From Streptomyces sp. TP-A0874 (GTDB lineage Bacteria; Actinomycetota; Actinomycetes; Streptomycetales; Streptomycetaceae), in the NCBI RefSeq assembly GCF_001748085.1, contig NZ_BBZK01000006.1, forward strand, positions 253,657 to 317,656: a stretch of 64,000 bases of DNA, written 5' to 3'. The position numbers and the translations under genes are program-made. The notes under the pieces were generated by a model, which was given only the letters and a program-made list of their open reading frames with translations, was not told the DNA's origin and did no database searches. Position 1 is the first letter of the stretch. Every line of letters begins with the position of its first letter. Positions 52,649 through 61,378 of this stretch are shown piece after piece.

Positions 52649-53994
52649 TGCCCGAAGTCGGCAGGACCCCGCAGGCAAGACGCGCCGCCGTAGCCGCCTT
52701 TGCCGGCACCGTACTGGAGTGGTACGACTTCATCATCTACGGCACGGCTGCGGCCATCGTCCTCAACACTCTCTTCTTCCCCTCGGGCGACCCGCTCATG
52801 GGCACCCTGGCGGCCTTCGCCACCTACGCCGTGGGATTCGCGGCCCGCCCCATCGGCGGCCTCGTACTCGGCCGGCTCGGTGACCGGTTGGGGCGCAAGA
52901 AGGTGCTGGTCCTGACCCTGGTCCTGATGGGCGGAGCCACCACTCTGATCGGCCTCCTGCCCACCTACGAGACGATCGGCCCGCTCGCCCCGGTGCTGCT
53001 CGTGGTGCTGAGGCTGGTCCAGGGCTTCGGGGCCGGTGGCGAGTACGCCGGCGCGGTCGTCCTCTCCGTGGAGCACTCCGACCCGAAGCGCCGCGGCCTC
53101 GCGGGATCCGCCGCACCCCTGGGGTTCGCCGTGGGGACACTGCTGGCCAACGGCGTCTTCGCCCTCTTCATGCTGATGCCCGACGCCGCCTTCGAGTCCT
53201 GGGGCTGGCGCATCCCGTTCCTCCTGGGTGCCGTCTGCGTGGCCTTCGGATACCTGGTCCGGCGGCGCGTCGAGGAGCCCGAGGCCTTCCAGGAGATCAA
53301 GAAGCAGCAGGCGGAGAATCCGGTGCCGCTGTTCGCAGCCCTGCGCAGGCACCCCCGCAGCTTCTTCATCGTGATCGCCACGCGCATGGGCGAGAACGGC
53401 TTCGCCTACCTGCTCCCCGTCTTCGGTGTCGCCTATGTCTCCACCACCCTTGACCTGGGCAAATCGCTCGGACTCACAGCGGTGATGGTTGCGTCGGCCG
53501 TGCAGTTGGGGACCGTGCCGCTGTACGGCTGGCTCTCGGACCGCTGGGGGCGGCGTCCGGTCTACGCCGCGGGCGCGGCGGTCTCGCTGTTGTGGCTGGT
53601 GCCCTTCTTCCTCCTGGTCGGCACCGGCAGTACAGCGGCGGTCATCGGAGCCTTCATCGTGGGACTCGGCCTGGCCTATCCGGCGATGCTCGCCCCTCAG
53701 GCCGCCTGGTACGCGGAACTCTTCGACACCGAGTTCCGACTGACCGGGTTCGCCTTCTCCCGGGAGATCGGATCGGTGATCGCCGGAGGACTGTCCCCGT
53801 TCATCGCCACCGCGCTCTACGCATGGGTCGACCACTGGTGGCCGATCGTGGCCTACATGGGGCTCCTCTCCGTGATCACCCTGGTCGCGCTCGCCATGGG
53901 GCCCGAAACCGTGAACCGCAGCCTCGACGAAGCCGAGGAAACCGATTCGGCGGCGGCGCCCGACGCCAGCCTCACCGGTCGCCCGAGCCGCTGA
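52648..53994 (+). CDS. MHS-family MFS metabolite/proton symporter
   Basis: A 448-residue permease with 12 helices and the signature FAGTVLEWYDFIIYGTAAAI plus LGRLGDRLGRKKVLV. Members of this family import small organic acids such as citrate, benzoate or shikimate-like compounds. ATG 52648 overlaps the dehydratase stop (TGATG) and follows AAAGGAGG. It supports a catabolic role for the operon. Confidence 0.92.
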   Translation: MPEVGRTPQARRAAVAAFAGTVLEWYDFIIYGTAAAIVLNTLFFPSGDPLMGTLAAFATYAVGFAARPIGGLVLGRLGDRLGRKKVLVLTLVLMGGATTLIGLLPTYETIGPLAPVLLVVLRLVQGFGAGGEYAGAVVLSVEHSDPKRRGLAGSAAPLGFAVGTLLANGVFALFMLMPDAAFESWGWRIPFLLGAVCVAFGYLVRRRVEEPEAFQEIKKQQAENPVPLFAALRRHPRSFFIVIATRMGENGFAYLLPVFGVAYVSTTLDLGKSLGLTAVMVASAVQLGTVPLYGWLSDRWGRRPVYAAGAAVSLLWLVPFFLLVGTGSTAAVIGAFIVGLGLAYPAMLAPQAAWYAELFDTEFRLTGFAFSREIGSVIAGGLSPFIATALYAWVDHWWPIVAYMGLLSVITLVALAMGPETVNRSLDEAEETDSAAAPDASLTGRPSR

Positions 53995-54423
53995 GGCCTC
54001 CTGGTCCCCGGCGCATACGACACGGCCGTTCCTTCACGTCTCGAGAAGTCGCACGACGGCGTGAAGGGACGGCCGTCGGCCGGAATCCCGTTGCCCGGGC
54101 GCTCAGCGGAACGCGGTGCTCGACCAGCCGCGTCGCGACCCCCGCCCGAGCCGTCCTCCGTCTGCCTCCCAGCAGCACCCAGTTGCGGAGGGAGAGCTCA
54201 GCGACTGTCCGCTGGTCCGCACCCCGCCACCAGCGATCGACAAACACCACGAGTCGCCGTAAGAGCGATTCGAGAGACGGGAACGGACCTGCGCGGTTTC
54301 AGTCGGCGTCTGCAGGAAGCTGCCGCGCTCATCGCGCCGAACGAGTTCCCTCGGCCATTCGCACACCGCCGAAATCCTGCCGGACCGTCGAGGCCCCCAG
54401 GCCAGAGCGGACCAGGCGCCTTC

Positions 54424-54465
54424 TCAAGCGGCGCTCGAGACCGACTCGACCTGGTCGCGCAGGGT
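54424..54465 (+). promoter_or_regulatory. SARP-type repeats upstream of SARP2
   Basis: TCAAGCG (54424), TCGAGAC (54435) and TCGACCT (54446) are exactly 11 bp apart; CAGGGT (54460), a near-consensus -10, begins 7 nt after the last. This suggests SARP1 or SARP2 activates the SARP2 gene. Confidence 0.7.
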
Positions 54466-54498
54466 CCACGAAACGGAAACCGGCCCTTCCATTCCTTA

Positions 54499-54529
54499 TT
54501 GACAGGCGGTGGGATCTGTTTCGTATCGT
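54499..54529 (+). promoter_or_regulatory. Candidate vegetative-type promoter of SARP2
   Basis: TTGACA, 19 bp, then TATCGT. The -35 is a perfect consensus, the spacing is a little long. It would give a leader of about 290 nt before GTG 54822. Confidence 0.55.
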
Positions 54530-54821
54530 CTCCCCCCAGAGTGGACAGCGACGGTACCGACGGGGGTGGCTGGGTGGACACCGCGAGCGCGGGACTGCCC
54601 CCTTGACGAGGACTCGTCCAGCCCGCCGTCTCCTCCGCGGTTGATCAGAACCACTGATCCCTCTTGGGTTTCCACCATCATGCCAACCTCAGGACCCTCC
54701 GGTCCCGGGGCGGCGGCACCGAGAGACGGACCCGCCCATCCCGATTCCGGTGGGTCCGCGCAGGGTGCCCCGGAAGTGCAGCGCGACGTGAATACCGGAT
54801 GCGTTTCTCGGCGGAACAGGG

Positions 54822-55622
54822 GTGTTGACCTTGCGGTTCAATTTGCTGGGCCCGTTCGAAATCGTCAACGACGAAGGGAAATGCTGCACACCGCACACGC
54901 CCAAGGTGTGCCAGGTCCTGGCTCTCGTGCTCACCCGGCCCAACGAAATGGTGTCGGTGGAGTCCTTCATCCAGGAGCTGTGGGGTGAGGAGCCGCCGCG
55001 GAGCGCGCTCACCACGCTCCAGACCTACGTCTACCACGCCAGGAAACTCTTCGCCGAGAGCGGTATGGAAGCCCCCGGTGAGCCTCGGCTGGTGACCCGG
55101 GCCCCCGGTTACATGATCCGGGTGGAGGACCACGAACTGGATGTGCTCGTCTTCGAGCAGATGGTCCGGCAGGGAAGACGCAGTCTCCAGGAGGAGGAGG
55201 AAGCGGAGGTCGCGGCGAAGCTCTTACGCGAGGCCCTCGGCATGTGGCGCGGACCGACCCTCGCCAACATCGCCGTCGGGCCCGTACTCTCGGCACAGAT
55301 CACCTATCTCAGCGAAATCCGCATCCGCGCCGCGGAGCTCAGCATCGAAGCGGAGAAGCGACTGGGGCGGCACCGCGAACTCGTCCCCGAACTCCGCTCC
55401 CTGGTACGGGAGTACCCGTACAACGAATGGTTCCACGGCCAGCTGATGGACGTGCTCAGCCTCTCCGGCCGCCGTGCCGAAGCCCTCCAGGCGTACCAGG
55501 ATCTCAGGGGGATCCTCGCCGACGAACTGGGCATGGAGCCCTCGCCCGAGATCCAGCAGCTCCAACGCCGGGTGCTCGGTTCGCCGCTCTCCTCCCGGAG
55601 CAGCCACCGCGCCTACGTCTGA
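54822..55622 (+). CDS. SARP-family activator (SARP2) with a TTA codon
   Basis: A 266-residue SARP. The DNA-binding winged helix has LLGPFEIVNDEGKCCTPHTPK and LQTYVYHARKLF; a BTA domain follows. The leucine in AKLLREAL is TTA (55224-55226), the same feature that makes ActII-ORF4 dependent on the bldA tRNA. GTG 54822 is used; TTG 54825 and 54831 are alternatives. It probably controls the polyketide cluster, although a catabolic operon lies between. Confidence 0.93.
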   Translation: MLTLRFNLLGPFEIVNDEGKCCTPHTPKVCQVLALVLTRPNEMVSVESFIQELWGEEPPRSALTTLQTYVYHARKLFAESGMEAPGEPRLVTRAPGYMIRVEDHELDVLVFEQMVRQGRRSLQEEEEAEVAAKLLREALGMWRGPTLANIAVGPVLSAQITYLSEIRIRAAELSIEAEKRLGRHRELVPELRSLVREYPYNEWFHGQLMDVLSLSGRRAEALQAYQDLRGILADELGMEPSPEIQQLQRRVLGSPLSSRSSHRAYV

Positions 55623-55916
55623 CCCACCGCCCGGGCCCCGGGCGTTCCGTCCACCTCCCGGCCGACGGGGATCAGCCGCGCCCGGGGAGCCTCGTGGGTG
55701 CCGGGTCGGGGGACCGCGGTGTTCCCACCCCGTCCGGCACCCGCCATCGCCTTGCGGCTCCCCGGCCGAGCGTGGAGGATACCCGCGCACCGAGAACGGC
55801 GGCCCGTGGGCGCCGAACCGCACGGGGCCGGAAGGAACTCGGACGGCGGCGCCCGGGACAGCACCGAGTGCGCGGGCCCGCGCCCCGGCCCCGCAGAACC
55901 GATCCCGAGGAGCAAC

Positions 55917-56912
55917 GTGACCCATCTCGCCGCCGAGAACCGCTATGCCGCCATGCCCTACCGCCGGGTGGGCCGCAGTGGCCTCCGCCTCCCCGCCGTG
56001 TCACTCGGGCTGTGGCACAACTTCGGGGACGAGAAACCGCTGGCGGACCAGCGGGCGATCCTGCGGCGCGCCTTCGACCTGGGGGTGACGCACTTCGACC
56101 TCGCCAACAACTACGGCCCGCCGCCCGGCGCCGCGGAGGAGAACTTCGGCCGCCTCTTCGCAGCGGACTTCCGCCCCTACCGGGACGAGATCGTGGTCTC
56201 CTCCAAAGCCGGGCACCGTATGTGGCCCGGCCCGTACGGTGAGTGGGGTTCCCGTAAGAACCTGCTGGCCAGCCTGGACCAGAGCCTGCGCCGCCTGCGG
56301 CTGGAGTACGTCGACGTCTTCTACTCGCACCGCCCCGACCCCGAGACCCCGCTGGAGGAGACGATGGGCGCGCTGCACTCCGCGGTGCGCCAGGGCAAGG
56401 CGCTCTACGTGGGGGTCTCCAACTACTCCCCGGAGCAGACCCGGCAGGCGGCCCGGATCCTCTCCGAGCTGGGCACCCCGCTGCTGATCCACCAACCCTC
56501 GTACTCGATGTTCAACCGCTGGGTCGAGGAAGGTCTGCTGGAGACCCTGGAGGAGGTCGGGGCAGGCTCCATAGCCTTCTCCCCACTGGCCCAGGGACTG
56601 CTCACCGACCGGTACCTCTCCGGTGTCCCGGCGGGCTCCCGGGCAGCGGGCAGCAGCCCGTTCCTCACCCCGGAGGGCATCACCGCGGAGACACTGGCGA
56701 AGGTCCGGGCGCTCGACGGCATCGCTCGGCGGCGCGGCCAGACGCTGGCCCAGATGGCGATCGCCTGGATCCTCCGCGGCGACCGGGTCACTTCGGCGCT
56801 CGTCGGGGCCAGCAGCGTCCGGCAGCTGGAGGACAACGTGGCCGCGGTGGAGAACCTCGACTTCTCCGCCGCGGAGCTGGCGGAGATCGAGCGGTACGCC
56901 ACCGGTTCCTGA
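55917..56912 (+). CDS. Aldo/keto reductase (YghZ-like)
   Basis: A 331-residue aldo/keto reductase resembling the YghZ/AKR14 type. It shows THFDLANNYGPPPGAAEENFGR, VVSSKAGHRMWPGPYGEWGSRKNL and ALVGASSVRQLEDNV. GTG 55917 follows GAGGAG. It lies 294 bp after SARP2, a stretch in which I see no gene or clear site; a role in the cluster is possible but unsupported. Confidence 0.88.
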   Translation: MTHLAAENRYAAMPYRRVGRSGLRLPAVSLGLWHNFGDEKPLADQRAILRRAFDLGVTHFDLANNYGPPPGAAEENFGRLFAADFRPYRDEIVVSSKAGHRMWPGPYGEWGSRKNLLASLDQSLRRLRLEYVDVFYSHRPDPETPLEETMGALHSAVRQGKALYVGVSNYSPEQTRQAARILSELGTPLLIHQPSYSMFNRWVEEGLLETLEEVGAGSIAFSPLAQGLLTDRYLSGVPAGSRAAGSSPFLTPEGITAETLAKVRALDGIARRRGQTLAQMAIAWILRGDRVTSALVGASSVRQLEDNVAAVENLDFSAAELAEIERYATGS

Positions 56913-57079
56913 GGCGCTTGCCGGCGGTCTCGGGCCACCGCCTCCCCCGGTGGCGGAGCCAGGCAGTCCCGGAGTTCGACGGGAGACTGCATCAAGGACG
57001 GGTGGGCGGGTACCCCGGAGGCACCACCGGCCGGAGGCGACCGAACCGGTCGGGTCACGGCGGATCCAGGGAGGAACGG

Positions 57080-57496
57080 ATGACTTCCGCTCGAGACATC
57101 ATGAGCCCCGGGGCCGAGTGCATCGGTGCCGAGGAGACCGTACTGAAGGCGGCGGAGAGCATGACCCGGCTGGGCGTGGGCGCGATGCCGATCTGCGGCA
57201 CGGACAACAAGCTCAAGGGCATGCTCACCGACCGCGACATCGTGGTGAAGGTGCTCGGCAGAGCACAGGATCCCTCCCAGGTGAAGGCCGGCGACCTGCG
57301 TCAGTCGGAAGCGGTCACCATCGGCGCCGACGACGGCGTCGAGGAGATCATGGCCACCATGGCCGAGCACAAGGTGCGCCGGCTGCCGGTGATCGACGGC
57401 CACGAACTGGTCGGCATGGTCGCCCAGGCGGATGTGGCCAGGGCGCTTCCGAACCCCGACGTCGGGGAGCTGCTCGAGGTCATCTCCGAGGAGTGA
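57080..57496 (+). CDS. CBS-domain pair protein
   Basis: A 138-residue protein of two CBS motifs (SARDIMSPGAECIGAEETV and AVTIGADDGVEEIMATMAEHKV), each ending near a GMLTDRDI/GMVAQADV strand. Such stand-alone proteins sense adenosine nucleotides or stress. ATG 57080 follows GGAGG. Confidence 0.92.
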   Translation: MTSARDIMSPGAECIGAEETVLKAAESMTRLGVGAMPICGTDNKLKGMLTDRDIVVKVLGRAQDPSQVKAGDLRQSEAVTIGADDGVEEIMATMAEHKVRRLPVIDGHELVGMVAQADVARALPNPDVGELLEVISEE

Positions 57497-57546
57497 CCCG
57501 CTGTCCGCGGCCGGAACACACACCGGCCGGTCAGCCACTCGTCCGC

Positions 57547-57586
57547 CCGGCCGCGGGCCCCACCGGTCGGTGCGGCCCGCGGCCGG
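57547..57586 (+). terminator. Terminator after CBS gene
   Basis: A 13-bp stem (CCGGCCGCGGGCC and complement) with a 14-nt loop that can itself pair, 50 bp after the stop. Confidence 0.75.
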
Positions 57587-57685
57587 CGGTTCGGGACCGG
57601 CGGTCGCCGGAACGGCCAGGGGGACGGGCCGGGGACCCGGACCGAGCGCAGCACACCACCGCAGCGAGCCGGAAGGAGAACGGTC

Positions 57686-58018
57686 ATGCCCGCAGGATCG
57701 AACCGCAAGCGTGAGCGGCAGTACGAACACATCAAGGAGGGAGCGGAGGAACGCGGCGCCTCCTCCGGCCGGGCGAAGGAGCTCGCCTCCCGCACGGTCA
57801 ACAAGCAGCGGGCTCGCGCCGGCGAGTCGGAGCAGGCGAGCCGGACCTCCGTCAAGACCGAGTCGGCTCCGCATCGGGGCGGGCGCCGGTCCGGGAAGCG
57901 TCTCGGCCCCAGCGGCGGGCCGACCCGGGAGCAGTTGTACAACGAGGCGAAGCAGCGCGGTGTGAAGGGGCGTTCGTCGATGAACAAGCGGGATCTGGAG
58001 AAGGCGCTGGGTCGCTGA
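57686..58018 (+). CDS. Small basic hydrophilic protein (plasmid-stabilisation/Rho-N-like)
   Basis: A 110-residue, highly charged protein starting MPAGSNRKRERQYEHIKEGAEERG and ending in a helix-extended-loop-helix-like segment (TREQLYNEAKQRGVKGRSSMNKRDLEKAL). Databases often name similar proteins plasmid stabilisation protein. It may bind nucleic acid; no firm role is known. GGAAGGAG precedes ATG 57686. Confidence 0.85.
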   Translation: MPAGSNRKRERQYEHIKEGAEERGASSGRAKELASRTVNKQRARAGESEQASRTSVKTESAPHRGGRRSGKRLGPSGGPTREQLYNEAKQRGVKGRSSMNKRDLEKALGR

Positions 58019-58037
58019 CCGAACCGCCCGCCGAAGA

Positions 58038-60443
58038 TCAGCGGTCGGGCAGTCGGAGCTGGCGGGACTCGCCGGGGGCGATGGTCACCGTGCGTCCGCC
58101 GATCACCACCGGGATGGCGCGCTCCGCCGATGCCGGGACCCGGATCCGCAGCCGGTCGGGGCCGACCCGGACCCGCACGCCCCAGTGTCCGCGGAAGCGC
58201 AACGACAGGCTGTACCCGGACAGTTGCGGAAGCGGGGCGGGGTCGAAGCAGAGCGCCCCGTCCCGGATCTCCAGACCCGTCAGGCCCCGCTGCACCAGGT
58301 CGAGGGTGCCGCCCATCGCCCCCAGGTGGATGCCCTCCTGCGTGGTGCCGCCCTGGAGGTCGGCGACATCGCCCTCCAGGGCCTCCCGGCAGAACTCCCA
58401 GGCGTCGGCGCGACGGACCCGGGCCAGCACCCAGCCGTGTACCAGCCCGCTGAGGGTGGAGCCGTGCGAGGTGCGGCGCAGGTAGTAGTCGACGGTGCGC
58501 CGCCACGTCTCGTCGTCCAGCCGATGCCCCAACTGTCGGAAGAGGGCGGCGAGTTCGGCTGGGGAGAAGAGGTAGCCGAGCATCAGCGCGTCGGCCTGCT
58601 TGGAGGCCCGGTAGCGGTTGACCGTGTCGCCCTCGGCCTCCAGGATCCGGTCCAGCCGCCGTACGTCGCCGTAGCGTCGCCGGTAGTGCTCCCAGTCGAG
58701 TTCGTCCAGCCGCTCGTAGCCGTCGAACTGGCTGATCACCCCGGAGTGGAAGGGCACCGAGAGCCGCCGGGAGACCTCCTCCCAGCGCTCGACCGCCTCC
58801 TCCGGTGTGTCGGTGCGTTCGAACAGCTCTCGCCGCTGCGGCTCGGACAGTTCCCGCACCACGTCCAGGGTCCGGGCGAGGACCCAGGCGGCGGTGACGT
58901 TGGTGTAGGCGTTGTCGTCCAGACCGGGCGCGGGGGCGTCCGGATAGCCGTCGTGGAACTCGTCCGGCCCCATCACGCCTCGGATCCGGTACCGCTCCAG
59001 CGCCGGGTCGTAGACGGCGCTCGACTCCCAGAACCGGGCGATCCGCACGAGCATCTCCACGCCCCTGCTGTGCAGGTAGTCCGTGTCGCCGGTCGCCTCG
59101 CAGTACCGCCAGATGTTGTAGGCCACCGCGGAGCCGACGTGCTGCTGGAGGCGGGAGTGGTCCGGCAGCCAGCGTCCGGAGCGCGGGTTGAGGTGGAGCC
59201 GCGGGGATTCCTCCCGCCCGTCGCTCCCACTCTGCCAGGGGTACCCGGCCCCCGCCCGGCCCTCCTCGCGGGCGGCCCGGACGGCCTCCGGCAGCCGCCG
59301 GTACCGGTAGTCGAGGAGGGCCCTGGAGACCTCCGGGAAGTGCAGGTTCAGATAGGGCAGCACGAACAGCTCGTCCCAGAAGACGTGGCCCCGGTAGGCC
59401 TCCCCGTGCAGTCCGCGCGCGGGGACGCCGACGTCGAGCGCCGCGACGTGCGGCGAGAGGGTCTGCAGGACGTGGAACAGGTGGAGGCGGAGGATCCGGC
59501 CGGGCTCGCCCGGTACGTCGACCCCGGCGCGCCGCCACAGCCGCTCCCAGGCAGCGTGGTGCGACTCCAGCAGCTGGGGGCAGCCGGGGGCGGTGGCCAC
59601 CCGGCCGGACGCCGCTCCCAGGGGATCGCTGATGGCTGGGTCGTGCGAGGTGTGCAGGGCCACCGTCTTGTCCACGGTGACCGGTCGGCCGGACCGCACC
59701 GGGAGCCGCAGCACTCTGCCGGCCCTCGGGCCGGACGCGGTGAGCGATGCGGCGGTGGGCCGCGCGCCGGTGACCGTGGTGCGGGCCGCCATGCCGACGC
59801 GGATGTCGGAGTTCACGGTGCGGCAGCGGAGCCAGACCGTGTCGGGCTCCTCGACCCCGGTGCACACATGGGTCAGGTGCTCACCGGCCAGTTCCCGGTA
59901 GCGGGCCACCCCCGCGTTGCGCACCTCACCGTCCAGGGCCGACTCCACCTCGATCTCCCCGGTCCACCCCTCGGCGCTGAACTCGGTCCGCAGCACGGCC
60001 AGGTGCGGGTCGCCCATGTGCGCCAGCCGGCACTGGTCGATCCGCAACTGGCGGCCCCGATCGTCCGCGTAGCGCATCCGGCGGGTGAAGGTGCCCCGGC
60101 GCAGGTCGAGGCACTGCCGGTACTCCAGCAGGCCGTCGGTGTCCGGGGAGAACCAGGGCGGGGTGGGCCCCTCCCCCTCCGGGGGCAGGGTGCGGAACCG
60201 CAATGGCAGCCAGTTGGGGAGGTTGACCATGTCCTCGCTCTCGACCGCCCGCCCGTCGACGGTGGACAGCAGTCGGTTGTAGCAGCCCGCGGCGTAGGTG
60301 CCGGGGTAGTGCACCCCGTCCGCGGTGGCCTCCGGCGCCGCGCCTCGGGTGGCGAAGTAGCCGTTGCCCACGGTGCACAGCGCCTCGCGCAGCCGTTCCT
60401 CGGCCGGGTCGTAGCCGTCGTACTCCCAGCTCCACTCCGGCAT
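58038..60443 (-). CDS. Glycoside hydrolase family 65 (trehalose/maltose/kojibiose phosphorylase type)
   Basis: An 801-residue GH65 enzyme. The catalytic acid is the Glu in GVMGPDEFHDGY, followed by DDNAYTNVTAAWVLART; KQADALMLGYL and TTQEGIHLGAMGGTLDL are family regions. It probably phosphorolyses an alpha-glucobiose to beta-glucose-1-phosphate, which the adjacent HAD protein would isomerise. ATG 60443 overlaps the HAD stop (TGATG). Confidence 0.93.
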   Translation of the reverse strand: MPEWSWEYDGYDPAEERLREALCTVGNGYFATRGAAPEATADGVHYPGTYAAGCYNRLLSTVDGRAVESEDMVNLPNWLPLRFRTLPPEGEGPTPPWFSPDTDGLLEYRQCLDLRRGTFTRRMRYADDRGRQLRIDQCRLAHMGDPHLAVLRTEFSAEGWTGEIEVESALDGEVRNAGVARYRELAGEHLTHVCTGVEEPDTVWLRCRTVNSDIRVGMAARTTVTGARPTAASLTASGPRAGRVLRLPVRSGRPVTVDKTVALHTSHDPAISDPLGAASGRVATAPGCPQLLESHHAAWERLWRRAGVDVPGEPGRILRLHLFHVLQTLSPHVAALDVGVPARGLHGEAYRGHVFWDELFVLPYLNLHFPEVSRALLDYRYRRLPEAVRAAREEGRAGAGYPWQSGSDGREESPRLHLNPRSGRWLPDHSRLQQHVGSAVAYNIWRYCEATGDTDYLHSRGVEMLVRIARFWESSAVYDPALERYRIRGVMGPDEFHDGYPDAPAPGLDDNAYTNVTAAWVLARTLDVVRELSEPQRRELFERTDTPEEAVERWEEVSRRLSVPFHSGVISQFDGYERLDELDWEHYRRRYGDVRRLDRILEAEGDTVNRYRASKQADALMLGYLFSPAELAALFRQLGHRLDDETWRRTVDYYLRRTSHGSTLSGLVHGWVLARVRRADAWEFCREALEGDVADLQGGTTQEGIHLGAMGGTLDLVQRGLTGLEIRDGALCFDPAPLPQLSGYSLSLRFRGHWGVRVRVGPDRLRIRVPASAERAIPVVIGGRTVTIAPGESRQLRLPDR

Positions 60444-61252
60444 CACGGGCCTCCCGGGGCGGCCGGCCGGGTCAGCAGTTCGGAGAGGTCCCGGACCACC
60501 AGGTCCGCGCCGCGGCGGCGCAGTTCACCGGCCGATTCCGCGCTGCCGGTCCGGTCCACCGCGATGACCGTCCCGAAGCCGCCCCGCCGGCCGGCTTCGA
60601 CCCCCGCCAGTGCGTCCTCGACGACCGCGGTGTCGGCCGGATCGGCCCGCAGCCGGCGGGCCGCCTCCTGGAAGAGCGCCGGATGGGGCTTTCCCGGCAG
60701 CCGCAGCCGGGCCGACTCGTTGCCGTCCACGACGACGGTGAACAGTTGCAGCGCCCCGGCCCGCTCCAGCAGTTCGCGCGCGTGGCGGGAGGCGGAGACG
60801 GCGGCCCTCGGGACACCCCGCTCCACCAGCTGCCGGAGCAGGGCGACGGTCCCCGGATAGGGGGCGACGCCGACCGTCCGGAGCCGCCGGGTGAAGGCCT
60901 CCTCCTTGAGGGCGGCGACGGCCCGGACGGTGTCCGTCCCCGGCGGGTCACCCGGCTGCCCGGCGGGGAGTCCCAGCCCTCGGCTGGCGAGGAACGCCTC
61001 GGCTCCGTCGGCCCTGGGCCGGCCGTCCACATGGCGCCGGTAGTCCCGCTCGGTGTCGAACGGGCGGCGCTGCGCCGGGTCCTCGGGCGGGTGGTCCCGC
61101 AGGGCCGCGTCGAAGGCCTGCTTCCAGGCGGCGGCGTGCAGCCCGGCCGACTCGGTGACCACCCCGTCGGTGTCGAAGACGAACGCCCGCGCCGCGAGCG
61201 GTTCCGGGGCGGGGCGGCGGGCGGTTCCTTGCCGAGGCGGGGTGGGCGCCAT
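60443..61252 (-). CDS. Beta-phosphoglucomutase-like HAD hydrolase
   Basis: A 269-residue HAD protein. The nucleophile motif is FVFDTDGVVTES, the cap domain follows, and LPGKPHPALFQEAARRL and AVVEDALAGVEAGRRGGFG complete the site. Coupled to a GH65 phosphorylase, it likely converts beta-glucose-1-phosphate to glucose-6-phosphate. ATG 61252 follows AAGGAGGAGC. Confidence 0.92.
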   Translation of the reverse strand: MAPTPPRQGTARRPAPEPLAARAFVFDTDGVVTESAGLHAAAWKQAFDAALRDHPPEDPAQRRPFDTERDYRRHVDGRPRADGAEAFLASRGLGLPAGQPGDPPGTDTVRAVAALKEEAFTRRLRTVGVAPYPGTVALLRQLVERGVPRAAVSASRHARELLERAGALQLFTVVVDGNESARLRLPGKPHPALFQEAARRLRADPADTAVVEDALAGVEAGRRGGFGTVIAVDRTGSAESAGELRRRGADLVVRDLSELLTRPAAPGGP

Positions 61253-61378
61253 CACCGCTCCTCCTTCAGCCGCTGCTGCCGGGGCCGCCGTCCCACTCCA
61301 GCACAGCGACCCGGTCCGGGCCAGTCAACCGAGCCGCTCCGGTGTACAACGGCCCCGCGCCGGCTCCGGGGCGGCGGC

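Larger units (their letters stand above)
53995..54821. other. Gene-free region upstream of SARP2
   Basis: No credible gene was found in these 827 bp; all frames give only low-complexity translations. The middle stretch (about 54230-54560) is less GC-rich than its surroundings. It holds SARP-type repeats at 54424-54452 and a TTGACA-TATCGT promoter at 54499-54529. A decayed gene cannot be excluded. Confidence 0.6.

Noticed and set aside
53972..54250. Possible small gene or transposase remnant downstream of the MHS transporter
   Set aside because: Translations on both strands show no transposase motif, no ribosome site and no family resemblance.
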